64,000 bases of DNA, taken from the NCBI RefSeq assembly GCF_026017845.1, contig NZ_CP100416.1:4435615-4499614 (forward strand), read 5' to 3'. Positions 33,620 to 40,944 of this stretch are shown here, piece by piece. Position 1 is the first letter of the stretch; the number at the start of each line of letters is the position of its first letter. The notes under the pieces are model-generated. The model did no database searches and was not told the origin of the DNA. It saw only the letters and a list, made by a program, of their open reading frames with translations. The position numbers and the translations under genes are program-made. This DNA comes from Amycolatopsis mediterranei (GTDB taxonomy: Bacteria; Actinomycetota; Actinomycetes; Mycobacteriales; Pseudonocardiaceae).

Positions 33620-34425
33620 CAGCGGTCCTTGGCGGAGCCGACCTCGACGACGGTGACCCGGACCCCGGCCCGGCGGATCGCCGCGACCGCGGCGGGCGCG
33701 GCGGAGGCGTCGGTGATGACCTCGTGCACGTCCTGGATGTCCCCCATCCGGGCGAGGGTGCTCCGCCCGAGCTTGCTGCCGTCGGCCAGCACGACCACGC
33801 GCTGGGCGCGGCCCAGCATGGCGCGGTTGGTCCGGGCCTCGTTCTCGTCGTGCGTGGTGATGCCCGCCGTCGCGTCGATGCCGTCCACGCCGACGAACGC
33901 CGTGCCGACGCTGATCGAGGCCAGCACGTGCTCGGCCCATGGCCCGACCAGCTCGTAGGACTGGGGCCGGGCCACACCCCCGACGACGACCAGCTTCAGC
34001 CGCGGGTGCAAGGCCAGGTCCATCGCGATGTTCAACGCGTTGGTGACCACCGTCAGATCCGCCCGGCCCGGCAGTTCCCTGGCGAGTTCGCTCGTGGTGG
34101 AGCCGCCGGTGAGGGCGATGACGTGCGGCCCGGTCGGCAGCGTGCGGATCGCCGCGTGCACGATGGCGCGTTTGGCCTCCGGGGAACGGCTTTCCCGGTA
34201 GGGCGGTGGCACCTCGTTCGTGTGCCCCCGGGGCCGCGCGCCGCCGTGGGTGCGGGTCAGCAGCCGCTGTTCCTCCAATTTGGCCAGATCGCGCCGCAGC
34301 GTGGCGGAGGAGACGCCGAACCGCGCACTGAGCTCGCCCACGTGCAGCGAGCCGGTGTCCGCGAGCACCCGCAGAAGTTCCGAGAGCCGTTCGGCTCGGG
34401 TGGTGCGCCGTTTCCGCGTGGCCAT
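33619..34425 (-). CDS. DeoR/GlpR-family regulator of aminosugar genes
   Basis: A 268-residue DeoR-type protein. The N-terminal winged HTH (residues ~12-60) includes L-H-V-G-E-L-S-A-R-F-G-V-S-S-A-T-L-R-R-D-L, the family signature. The DeoRC sensor domain (~80-235) resembles a sugar-phosphate isomerase, with A-L-T-G-G-S-T-T-S-E-L. Family members usually repress and are released by a sugar phosphate, here plausibly galactosamine-6-P or tagatose-6-P. It lies between the GH114 gene and the divergent aga-like operon. A TAGGCT -10 (34437-34432) placed only 6 bp before its ATG suggests a leaderless mRNA. One matching operator lies on each side of the gene. Confidence 0.92.
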   Translation of the reverse strand: MATRKRRTTRAERLSELLRVLADTGSLHVGELSARFGVSSATLRRDLAKLEEQRLLTRTHGGARPRGHTNEVPPPYRESRSPEAKRAIVHAAIRTLPTGPHVIALTGGSTTSELARELPGRADLTVVTNALNIAMDLALHPRLKLVVVGGVARPQSYELVGPWAEHVLASISVGTAFVGVDGIDATAGITTHDENEARTNRAMLGRAQRVVVLADGSKLGRSTLARMGDIQDVHEVITDASAAPAAVAAIRRAGVRVTVVEVGSAKDR

Positions 34426-34449
34426 GGGCCGAGCCTACGACAGCCGGCG

Positions 34450-34474
34450 AAACGCTCATTCCGAATGCGCGTTT
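34450..34474. promoter_or_regulatory. DeoR-type operator 2 (regulator / aga-like operon)
   Basis: Arms AAACGCTCAT and ATGCGCGTTT separated by 5 bp, the inverted equivalent of operator 1 with identical arms. It overlaps the expected -35 region of the regulator and lies 77 bp before the deaminase gene. Confidence 0.8.
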
Positions 34475-34551
34475 GGACAGTGAACCTTGCCCCTCGCGCA
34501 GCAGCGGATGACCCTCCGGAAGGTACGTCCCGGAAATCGGAGGCAGCACCT

Positions 34552-35682
34552 ATGCACAGCAGCGGGCGGTGGTCCGGCGACAGCTGGACCGCGCGGGAGA
34601 TCGGGCAGCAGCCCGCCACCTGGCTCCGGGTGGCGGAGGCCGTGCGGCGGGCCCGGCCGGACATCGAGAAGCTCCTCGGCGACGAGCGACGGCGGATCGT
34701 GCTCACCGGCGCGGGCACCTCGGCGTTCGTCGGCGAGGTCGTGGCCCGCGATCTCGCGCGGCACCTCGGCCGGCCGGTCGAGGCGATCGCGACCACGGAG
34801 ATCGTCGCCGATCCGCTGGCCGTGGTCGTGGACGACCGGCCGATCGTGCTGGTGTCCTTCGCGCGCAGCGGCAACAGCCCCGAGTCCGTCGCGGCGGCGG
34901 ATCTGCTGCACCGGCTGACGCCCGGCCTGCGGCACCTGGTGATCACCTGCGACCCCGCGGGCGAGCTGGCGCGGCGGTGGTCCGGCGCCGGGAACGCGGT
35001 CGTGGTGGCCTTGCCGGACGAGGTCAACGACCGCGGGTTCGCGATGACCTCGTCGTTCACCGGGATGGCGCTGGCGGCCTTGCTCGCCTTCGGCGTGGAC
35101 GTCGACGTCGAGGCGCTGGCGCGCGCCGGGTCGGCGGTGCTCGACGGGGCCGCCGAGCACGCGACGGCGATCTCCGGCGCCAAGCCGGCCCGGCTGGTGT
35201 TCCTGGGTTCCGGGCCGCTCCGCGGGCTGGCCCGGGAGGCCGCGCTCAAGTGCCTGGAGCTGACCCGGGGTGAAGTGGTCGGCATCGCCGATTCCGCGCT
35301 GGGGTTCCGGCACGGACCGAAGTCGGTGCTCGACGAGCGCACCATCGCCGTGGTCTTCCTGTCCACCGATCCGCACGCTCGGCGGTACGACGTGGACATC
35401 GCGCGCGAGCTGGTGCAGTCCCTCGGCGAGGAGCGGGTGGTCGTGGTGGGCGGGGACGACGCCACCGAGTTCGGTGGCGCCCGGGTCTGGCCCGTGCCCT
35501 CGCCACCCCGCGTCCCCGTGGCCGGGTACGCGCTGCTCGCCGTGATCGCGGCGCAGACCACGGCGCTCGCGTGCTCGCTCGCGCTGGGCATCACCCCGGA
35601 CAACCCGTTCCCCGAAGGGGAGGTGAACCGCGTCGTGCAGGGCGTGGTCATCCACGAATTCGCGGCCCCGGAGGTGAGCTGA
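34552..35682 (+). CDS. agaS: AgaS-like SIS-domain aminosugar-phosphate deaminase/isomerase
   Basis: A 376-residue protein with two SIS domains. The first holds T-G-A-G-T-S-A-F (residues 52-59) and the phosphosugar loop S-F-A-R-S-G-N-S-P-E-S (102-112), and the second G-S-G-P-L-R-G-L and F-R-H-G-P-K-S. Length and motifs fit AgaS (about 384 residues), which converts D-galactosamine-6-P to D-tagatose-6-P plus ammonia. A GlmS-like glucosamine role is less likely because the glutaminase domain is absent and tagatose-type genes follow. It is first gene of the operon, with CGGAGG before the ATG and a DeoR-type operator upstream. Confidence 0.82.
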   Translation: MHSSGRWSGDSWTAREIGQQPATWLRVAEAVRRARPDIEKLLGDERRRIVLTGAGTSAFVGEVVARDLARHLGRPVEAIATTEIVADPLAVVVDDRPIVLVSFARSGNSPESVAAADLLHRLTPGLRHLVITCDPAGELARRWSGAGNAVVVALPDEVNDRGFAMTSSFTGMALAALLAFGVDVDVEALARAGSAVLDGAAEHATAISGAKPARLVFLGSGPLRGLAREAALKCLELTRGEVVGIADSALGFRHGPKSVLDERTIAVVFLSTDPHARRYDVDIARELVQSLGEERVVVVGGDDATEFGGARVWPVPSPPRVPVAGYALLAVIAAQTTALACSLALGITPDNPFPEGEVNRVVQGVVIHEFAAPEVS

Positions 35683-35683
35683 C

Positions 35684-36640
35684 GTGTTCCTCGGTGTCGA
35701 CGGTGGCGGGACGAAGACGGCGTTCTGCCTGGTCGGTCTCGACGGCCGGGTGGTCGCGGAGGCCAGGACCGCGAGCGTGTACTACCTGAGCGAAGGCCTG
35801 CAGATCGTGGAACCCCTCTTGCGCCAGGGGATCGGTGAAGTGTGCGAGGCCGCGGGCATTGCGGTCCCGGACATCACGCACGCCTTCTTCGGCCTGCCCG
35901 CCTACGGGGAGATCAGCGCCGACGTGCCGGTGCTCGACGCGATCCCCGGCCGGATCCTCGGGACCGGGAACTACCGCTGCGGCAACGACATGATCTGCGG
36001 CTGGGCCGGGTCGCTGGGGGCGATCGACGGCATCAACGTCGTCGCCGGCACCGGCTCGATCGCCTACGGCGAGCACGACGGCAGGCAGTGGCGCGGTGGT
36101 GGCTGGAGCGAGCTGTTCGGTGACGAAGGCTCCGGCTACTGGGTCGCGATCCAGGGCCTGAACGCGTTCAGCCGCATGGTCGACGGGCGGCTGCCCGCCG
36201 GCCCGCTGGTCGGGGAAATGCGCCAGGCGCTGGGCCTCGCCGCCGACTTCGACGCGATCGACGTCGTGGTGAACCGGTGGCACGGCGACCGGGGCCGGAT
36301 CGCGAGCCTGAGCAAGGTCGTGGCCCAGGCCGCGGACGCCGGTGACGCGGTCGCGACCGGGGTGCTGCGGGAGGCCGGGCGCGAACTCGCGCTGCTCGTG
36401 GACGTCGGCCGCGTGGCGCTGGAATTCGAGGCTGCCCAACGGGTTCCGGTGTCGTACTCCGGCGGCATGTTCGGGTCGGCGCACGTCCTGTCGTCGTTCC
36501 GCGATGCGCTGTCCCTCGAGTACGACCTCCGTGCGCCACTGCTGGAACCGCACATCGGTGCCGCGCTCTACGCGGCGCGCCTGCACGGACACCCGTTGCG
36601 GGCCGAGCAAGTCCACTCGACCGCGTCCCTGCCGCACTGA
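35684..36640 (+). CDS. BadF/BadG-type ATPase, predicted aminosugar kinase
   Basis: A 318-residue ASKHA-fold kinase of the N-acetylglucosamine-kinase/BadF family. D-G-G-G-T-K-T (residues 6-12) is the phosphate-1 loop, G-T-G-S-I-A-Y-G near residue 123 and D-E-G-S-G-Y-W-V near residue 147 are the other family motifs. It should phosphorylate an imported hexosamine at O6. In this operon galactosamine is the natural candidate, supplying the deaminase encoded just before it. The GTG start is one base after the previous stop, indicating coupling. The specific substrate is inferred from context. Confidence 0.85.
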   Translation: MFLGVDGGGTKTAFCLVGLDGRVVAEARTASVYYLSEGLQIVEPLLRQGIGEVCEAAGIAVPDITHAFFGLPAYGEISADVPVLDAIPGRILGTGNYRCGNDMICGWAGSLGAIDGINVVAGTGSIAYGEHDGRQWRGGGWSELFGDEGSGYWVAIQGLNAFSRMVDGRLPAGPLVGEMRQALGLAADFDAIDVVVNRWHGDRGRIASLSKVVAQAADAGDAVATGVLREAGRELALLVDVGRVALEFEAAQRVPVSYSGGMFGSAHVLSSFRDALSLEYDLRAPLLEPHIGAALYAARLHGHPLRAEQVHSTASLPH

Positions 36641-36649
36641 GGAGCCGAC

Positions 36650-37561
36650 ATGTCGTTCACCCGCGCGAACAGCTGGATCCCGTACGCGGGGCTGCTGGTG
36701 GTGTTCTGGGGAGTGTGGGGGGCCATTTCGGCCCTGCCCACCAAGCTCTACGCCTACCCCGACCCGATGGTGTACGTGGTCTGGTCGCTGACCATGCTCG
36801 TGCCCGCGTGGTTCTCGCTGCGCGGCAAGAAGCTCGACCGCGGTCGCGTCGCCGCCGGGTACGGGCTGCTGATCGGGCTCACCGGCGCGGGCGGCCAGCT
36901 GCTGCTGTTCAAAGCCCTCACGATCGGACCGGCCTACGTCATCTTCCCGATCGTCGCGCTTTCGCCCGCGGTCACCGTGCTGCTGGCGTTCGGGGCGTTG
37001 CGGGAACGGCTCGGCGGGTGGTCGTGGGCCGGCGTGGTGCTCGCGCTCGTCGCCGTCGTCCTGTTCTCCGTCTCCACCGGCGACGGCGGTGACAGCGGGT
37101 GGCTCTACCTGGTGCTGGCCGCGGCTGTCTGCGTGGCGTGGGGTGTCCAGGCGTTCTTCATGCGCAAAGCCGCGCTCGCCGGCGTGGACGACGCTTCGAC
37201 GTTCGGCTGGATGACGATCAGCGGCCTGCTGCTGATCCCGGTCGCCGTGCTGATGATGGGCGGGCTGCCGCTGGGGTTCCCGTGGCAGGCGCCCGCGCTC
37301 ACCGCGGGCACCCAGCTGCTCAACGCGGTCGGTGCGCTGTTCCTCGTGATGGCGATGAGCCGGGGCAAGGCGTCGATCGTGGCGCCGGTGACCAACGCCC
37401 TCGCCCCCGTGCTGACCATCGTCCTGTCGCTGCTGTTCTTCGGCGCCGCCCCCACCGGGTTCCAGATCGCGGGCATCGTGCTCGCCCTCGTCGGTTCGAC
37501 CCTGATGGTCTACCGCGCGGAAAAGTCCACGGAGCTGGTCCCCGGCAGCGCGGTGTCATGA
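36650..37561 (+). CDS. DMT/EamA-family transporter
   Basis: A 303-residue, ten-helix membrane protein with two EamA halves. Each half has the expected pattern of short loops and a Gly/Pro-bearing fourth helix (for example G-P-A-Y-V-I-F-P-I-V-A-L-S-P near residue 105). DMT proteins usually carry amino acids, nucleotide sugars or metabolites, so use as a hexosamine importer would be unusual. Its place between kinase and phosphokinase genes suggests uptake of galactosamine or a short oligomer, or possibly export of a by-product. It overlaps the next gene by ATGA. Confidence 0.87.
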   Translation: MSFTRANSWIPYAGLLVVFWGVWGAISALPTKLYAYPDPMVYVVWSLTMLVPAWFSLRGKKLDRGRVAAGYGLLIGLTGAGGQLLLFKALTIGPAYVIFPIVALSPAVTVLLAFGALRERLGGWSWAGVVLALVAVVLFSVSTGDGGDSGWLYLVLAAAVCVAWGVQAFFMRKAALAGVDDASTFGWMTISGLLLIPVAVLMMGGLPLGFPWQAPALTAGTQLLNAVGALFLVMAMSRGKASIVAPVTNALAPVLTIVLSLLFFGAAPTGFQIAGIVLALVGSTLMVYRAEKSTELVPGSAVS

Positions 37562-38490
37562 CGCCGCGGATCGTCACGGTCACCCTCAACCCCGCCATCG
37601 ACGTGACCTACCGGGCCGACGCACTGCGCCTGGGCGGGACCACGCGGGTGTCGGACGTCCGGGCCCGCGCCGGCGGCAAGGGCGTCAACGTCGCGGCGGT
37701 CGTGCGCGAACTGGGCGGCGAGAGCCTGGTGCTCGCGCTGACCACCACCCGGACACCCGACGAGTTCCGGGACGGCCTGGACGAGCTGGGACTTAAGCAC
37801 CGGCTCGTCCCGGCGCTGCCCGCGGTGCGGCGGACGGTGGCGGTGGTGACGCCCGCCGACGGGACGACGATGGTGCAGGAGAACGGCTTCCCGGCTGCCA
37901 CGAGCGGGGAAGCAGGCGTCCTCGACGCGCTCCGCGCCGAGCTCGCGGCCGGGGTGGGAGCCGTCGTGATCTCCGGAAGTGTGCCGGTGGGGCTGGGCGC
38001 CGACGTCCCCGCGAAGCTGGCTCGGCTGTGTGTCCGGCACGACGTGCCGGTCATCGCCGACGTCTCCGGCGCCGCTCTGCGCGAGGCCGCCGGGAGCGGC
38101 GCGGTGCTCATGCCGAACGAGGACGAACTGGCGGAGCTGGCCGGCCCGGGCCTCGAGGCCTGCGAAAAGCTCGTGGCCGCGGGAACGCCGGCGGTGGTGG
38201 CGACTTTCGGCCCCGACGGCGCGATCGCCGTCACCGCCGAGGGCACTTGGCGCGCTTGGCCCGCGGAAGTCGTCAGCGGCAATTCGGCCGGTGCCGGAGA
38301 CGCGGGAGCCGCCGCACTGGCGCTGCGGCTGGCTGCCGCCGGTGCAGTGTCCGAAGTGGACTGGCCGGTGACGCTGGCGGACGTGGTCGCCACGTCGGCC
38401 GCCGCCGTGCTGCGGCCGGTCGCCGGCGAGGTCGACGTCGCGGCCAGGGACAAATGGATGCACGCGGTGAAAGTGGAGAGGAACCGATGA
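37558..38490 (+). CDS. PfkB-family kinase, predicted tagatose-6-phosphate kinase
   Basis: A 310-residue ribokinase-fold enzyme of the LacC/1-phosphofructokinase branch. The N-terminal N-P-A-I-D-V-T-Y and G-G-K-G-V-N-V-A motifs bind the phosphosugar, and G-A-G-D at residues 245-248 supplies the catalytic Asp and anion hole. The usual D-T/S before G-A-G-D is replaced by G-N-S-A. In this operon it would convert tagatose-6-P to tagatose-1,6-bisP. Fructose-1-P is the main alternative, but no PTS gene is nearby. ATGA overlaps exist at both ends. Confidence 0.87.
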   Translation: MTPRIVTVTLNPAIDVTYRADALRLGGTTRVSDVRARAGGKGVNVAAVVRELGGESLVLALTTTRTPDEFRDGLDELGLKHRLVPALPAVRRTVAVVTPADGTTMVQENGFPAATSGEAGVLDALRAELAAGVGAVVISGSVPVGLGADVPAKLARLCVRHDVPVIADVSGAALREAAGSGAVLMPNEDELAELAGPGLEACEKLVAAGTPAVVATFGPDGAIAVTAEGTWRAWPAEVVSGNSAGAGDAGAAALALRLAAAGAVSEVDWPVTLADVVATSAAAVLRPVAGEVDVAARDKWMHAVKVERNR

Positions 38491-39311
38491 ACTGGGCCGC
38501 CTTGCTGGACGACCTGCGAGCGCAGCGGCGCGCGATCGGGGCGTTCAACGCGATCCTGATCGAGCACGCCGAAGCCGTCGTGGCCGGCGCGGAGCACAGC
38601 GGACTGCCGGTGGTCCTGCAGATCTCGCAGAACGCCGTCCGCTACCACGGTTCCCTGGCGCCGTTCGCACTCGCCTGCCTGCGGCTGGCCGAGAACGCGA
38701 CCGTGCCCGTCCTGGTCCACCTCGACCACATCGAGGACGAGGAGCTGATCCGCGAGGGGCTCGACCTGGGCATCACGTCCGTCATGTTCGACGCCGCCGC
38801 GTTGCCCTACGCCGAAAACGTGGCCAGGACGAAGGCCGTAGTCGAACGCTGCCACGCCGCGGGTTGCCGCGTCGAGGCGGAACTCGGCGAGATCGGCGGC
38901 AAGGACGGCGCCCACGCCCCGGGCGTGCGCACGGACCCGGGCGAGGCCGCCGAGTTCGTCGCCGCGACCGGCGTGGACTCCCTTGCCGTGGCCGTCGGCT
39001 CGTCGCACGCCATGGCCGATCGCAGTGCGGTACTGGACGAGGAGCTGATCGCCGCGCTCGCGCACAGCGTCCCGGTGCCGCTCGTCCTGCACGGTTCTTC
39101 CGGCGTACCCGACGAGGGACTGCGCGGGGCGGTGGCGAGCGGCATCGTCAAGGTCAACATCGGGACGCGGCTGAACCAGGTGCTCACCGAAGCCGTGCGC
39201 TCGACGCTCGGGACGCACACCGCCCTCACCGACCCCCGCCGCTACCTGGCTCCCGGCCGGGACGCGGTCCGGAACGAGGTGTCCCGGCTGCTCACCTTGC
39301 TCGCCAAGTGA
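38487..39311 (+). CDS. Class II ketose-bisphosphate aldolase, predicted tagatose-bisphosphate aldolase
   Basis: A 274-residue TIM-barrel zinc aldolase. H-L-D-H (residues 78-81) gives the catalytic and zinc ligands, E-L-G-E-I-G-G-K-D-G the Na+/phosphate loop near residue 133, H-G-S-S-G-V-P the second zinc His and substrate loop near residue 205, and K-V-N-I-G-T the final phosphate motif. Length fits AgaY/GatY (about 285). It should split tagatose-1,6-bisP into DHAP and glyceraldehyde-3-P, closing the pathway. Fructose-bisphosphate activity cannot be excluded from sequence alone. Confidence 0.88.
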   Translation: MNWAALLDDLRAQRRAIGAFNAILIEHAEAVVAGAEHSGLPVVLQISQNAVRYHGSLAPFALACLRLAENATVPVLVHLDHIEDEELIREGLDLGITSVMFDAAALPYAENVARTKAVVERCHAAGCRVEAELGEIGGKDGAHAPGVRTDPGEAAEFVAATGVDSLAVAVGSSHAMADRSAVLDEELIAALAHSVPVPLVLHGSSGVPDEGLRGAVASGIVKVNIGTRLNQVLTEAVRSTLGTHTALTDPRRYLAPGRDAVRNEVSRLLTLLAK

Positions 39312-39505
39312 GGGCTTGCCGATGAAAGTTTCCCGTCGTAGCCGGGTGATCGCGGGCCGGCGGCCGCGTCGAAACGAGCGGGTGACCAGCGACGATCCGG
39401 TGGCGTGCGGGCGCGGTGGTTCCCCCGGGGGTGCGGTCGTCGTTGAAGTCGCGGAGTTGTCTTGCCACCCTGAGGCGGAATGTCCGCTCGGCAGTGGAGG
39501 CGAGC

Positions 39506-40837
39506 ATGCAACGAGGCAGGACGACGGCCCGGGCGACCGGGCTCTTCGTGGCGATCCTGGCCGCGATGACCACGCTGGCCGTGGCCGTGCTCGCGGCGGG
39601 GCCCGCCCTCGCCCGGCCGCGGGACAGCGCGCCGGCCAACCCGTACCAGCGCGGCCCCGATCCGACGGTGGCGATGATCGAATCGAGCACCGGTCCGTTC
39701 GCGACGACGTCGGCGAGCGTGCCGGCGGGCCACGGGTTCAACGGCGGAACGGTGTACTACCCGACCGACACCAGCCTGGGTACCTGGGGTGCGCTGGCGA
39801 TCGTGCCGGGCTATTCCGCCTTGTTCGCCAACGAGGAAGCGTGGATGGGGCCGTGGCTGTCCTCGTTCGGGTTCGTGGTGCTCGGCGTGGAGACGAACAG
39901 CCGCACCGACAGCGCCGACGCCCGCGGCACCGAACTGCTGGCCGCATTGGACTACCTGACGACGCAGAGCCCGGTGCGCGACCGGGTCGACCCGAACCGG
40001 CTGGCCGTGCTCGGCCATTCCGCGGGCGGGGCCGGGGCGATGCTCGCGGCGGAAAACCGGCCCTCGCTCAAGGCCGCGATCGGGCTCGCGCCCGGCTCGC
40101 CGGTGGGCAACCTGTCGCTGGCCACGGACAAGGTGCCGACGATGGTGCTCGGCGGGCAGAACGACACCGTGGTCACGCCGTCCTACCTCAGCGGTCTCTA
40201 CGCCACCATGCCCGCCTCGACGCAGAGCGTTTTCGCCCAGATCGCCGGCGCCGACCACGTCTACTACACCCATCCGAACAACGTCGAGATGAAACTGCTG
40301 ATCCCGTGGCTGAAAACCTTCCTGGACAGCGACACCCGGCACCCGCCGTTCCTGTGCCCGGCGCCCCCCGATCCCCGCTCCATCTCGATCTACACGCCCA
40401 AGTGCCCGTACGTGCCCGGCGGCGGCACGCCACCGGGAGGCGGGAACACCGGCCCGCTGCACGCGGTGGGCGCGGCCAAGTGCCTTGCCGCGCCCCCGGC
40501 CGGCGCGGCGGGCACGCAGGTGACCATCGGCGGGTGTGACGGACGGGCCGGGCAGACCTGGACGCGGACCGCCGCCGCCGAGCTGACCGTCACGCCGGCC
40601 GGCACGCCGCTGTGCCTGGACGCCTCCGGCCAGGGCACCAGTCCGGGAACCAAGGTGATCGTCTGGTCCTGCAACGGCCAAGCCAACCAACAGTGGAACC
40701 TCAACGCCGACGGCAGCGTCACCGCGGCGCGGTCCGGGCTGTGCCTGGACGTGACCGGTGCGTCCACCGCCGAGGGCGCCCCGGTCGAACTCTGGTCCTG
40801 CAACGGCGGCAGCAACCAGCGGTGGAGTCTCGGCTGA
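39506..40837 (+). CDS. Secreted polyester hydrolase (cutinase/PET-hydrolase family) with ricin tail
   Basis: A 443-residue secreted alpha/beta hydrolase. The signal peptide ends near A-L-A at residue ~37. The mature N terminus, N-P-Y-Q-R-G-P-D-P-T, is the characteristic start of Thermobifida-type cutinases and PET hydrolases. The triad is Ser172 in G-H-S-A-G-G, Asp220 in G-G-Q-N-D-T and His251 in G-A-D-H. The common G-H-S-M-G-G has Ala in place of Met. After a Pro/Gly linker near residue 310, the last ~125 residues form a ricin-type beta-trefoil with N-Q-Q-W and N-Q-R-W repeats, a carbohydrate-binding tail. Cutin, suberin or other ester polymers bound to polysaccharide are likely substrates. 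Confidence 0.88.
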   Translation: MQRGRTTARATGLFVAILAAMTTLAVAVLAAGPALARPRDSAPANPYQRGPDPTVAMIESSTGPFATTSASVPAGHGFNGGTVYYPTDTSLGTWGALAIVPGYSALFANEEAWMGPWLSSFGFVVLGVETNSRTDSADARGTELLAALDYLTTQSPVRDRVDPNRLAVLGHSAGGAGAMLAAENRPSLKAAIGLAPGSPVGNLSLATDKVPTMVLGGQNDTVVTPSYLSGLYATMPASTQSVFAQIAGADHVYYTHPNNVEMKLLIPWLKTFLDSDTRHPPFLCPAPPDPRSISIYTPKCPYVPGGGTPPGGGNTGPLHAVGAAKCLAAPPAGAAGTQVTIGGCDGRAGQTWTRTAAAELTVTPAGTPLCLDASGQGTSPGTKVIVWSCNGQANQQWNLNADGSVTAARSGLCLDVTGASTAEGAPVELWSCNGGSNQRWSLG

Positions 40838-40860
40838 CACGGACGGCGGACGCCCGGGCG

Positions 40861-40890
40861 TTGTTCCGGGCGTGCCGCAGGTGCTATACC
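40861..40890 (+). promoter_or_regulatory. Predicted promoter of the DUF6351 gene
   Basis: TTGTTC (40861-40866), an 18-bp spacer and TATACC (40885-40890), placing the start point about 48 bp before the GTG. Confidence 0.5.
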
Positions 40891-40944
40891 GGGCAGCAGC
40901 CCGGTGTCGCGCCGACGCGATGCCACGAACGACCGGAGTGTCTG

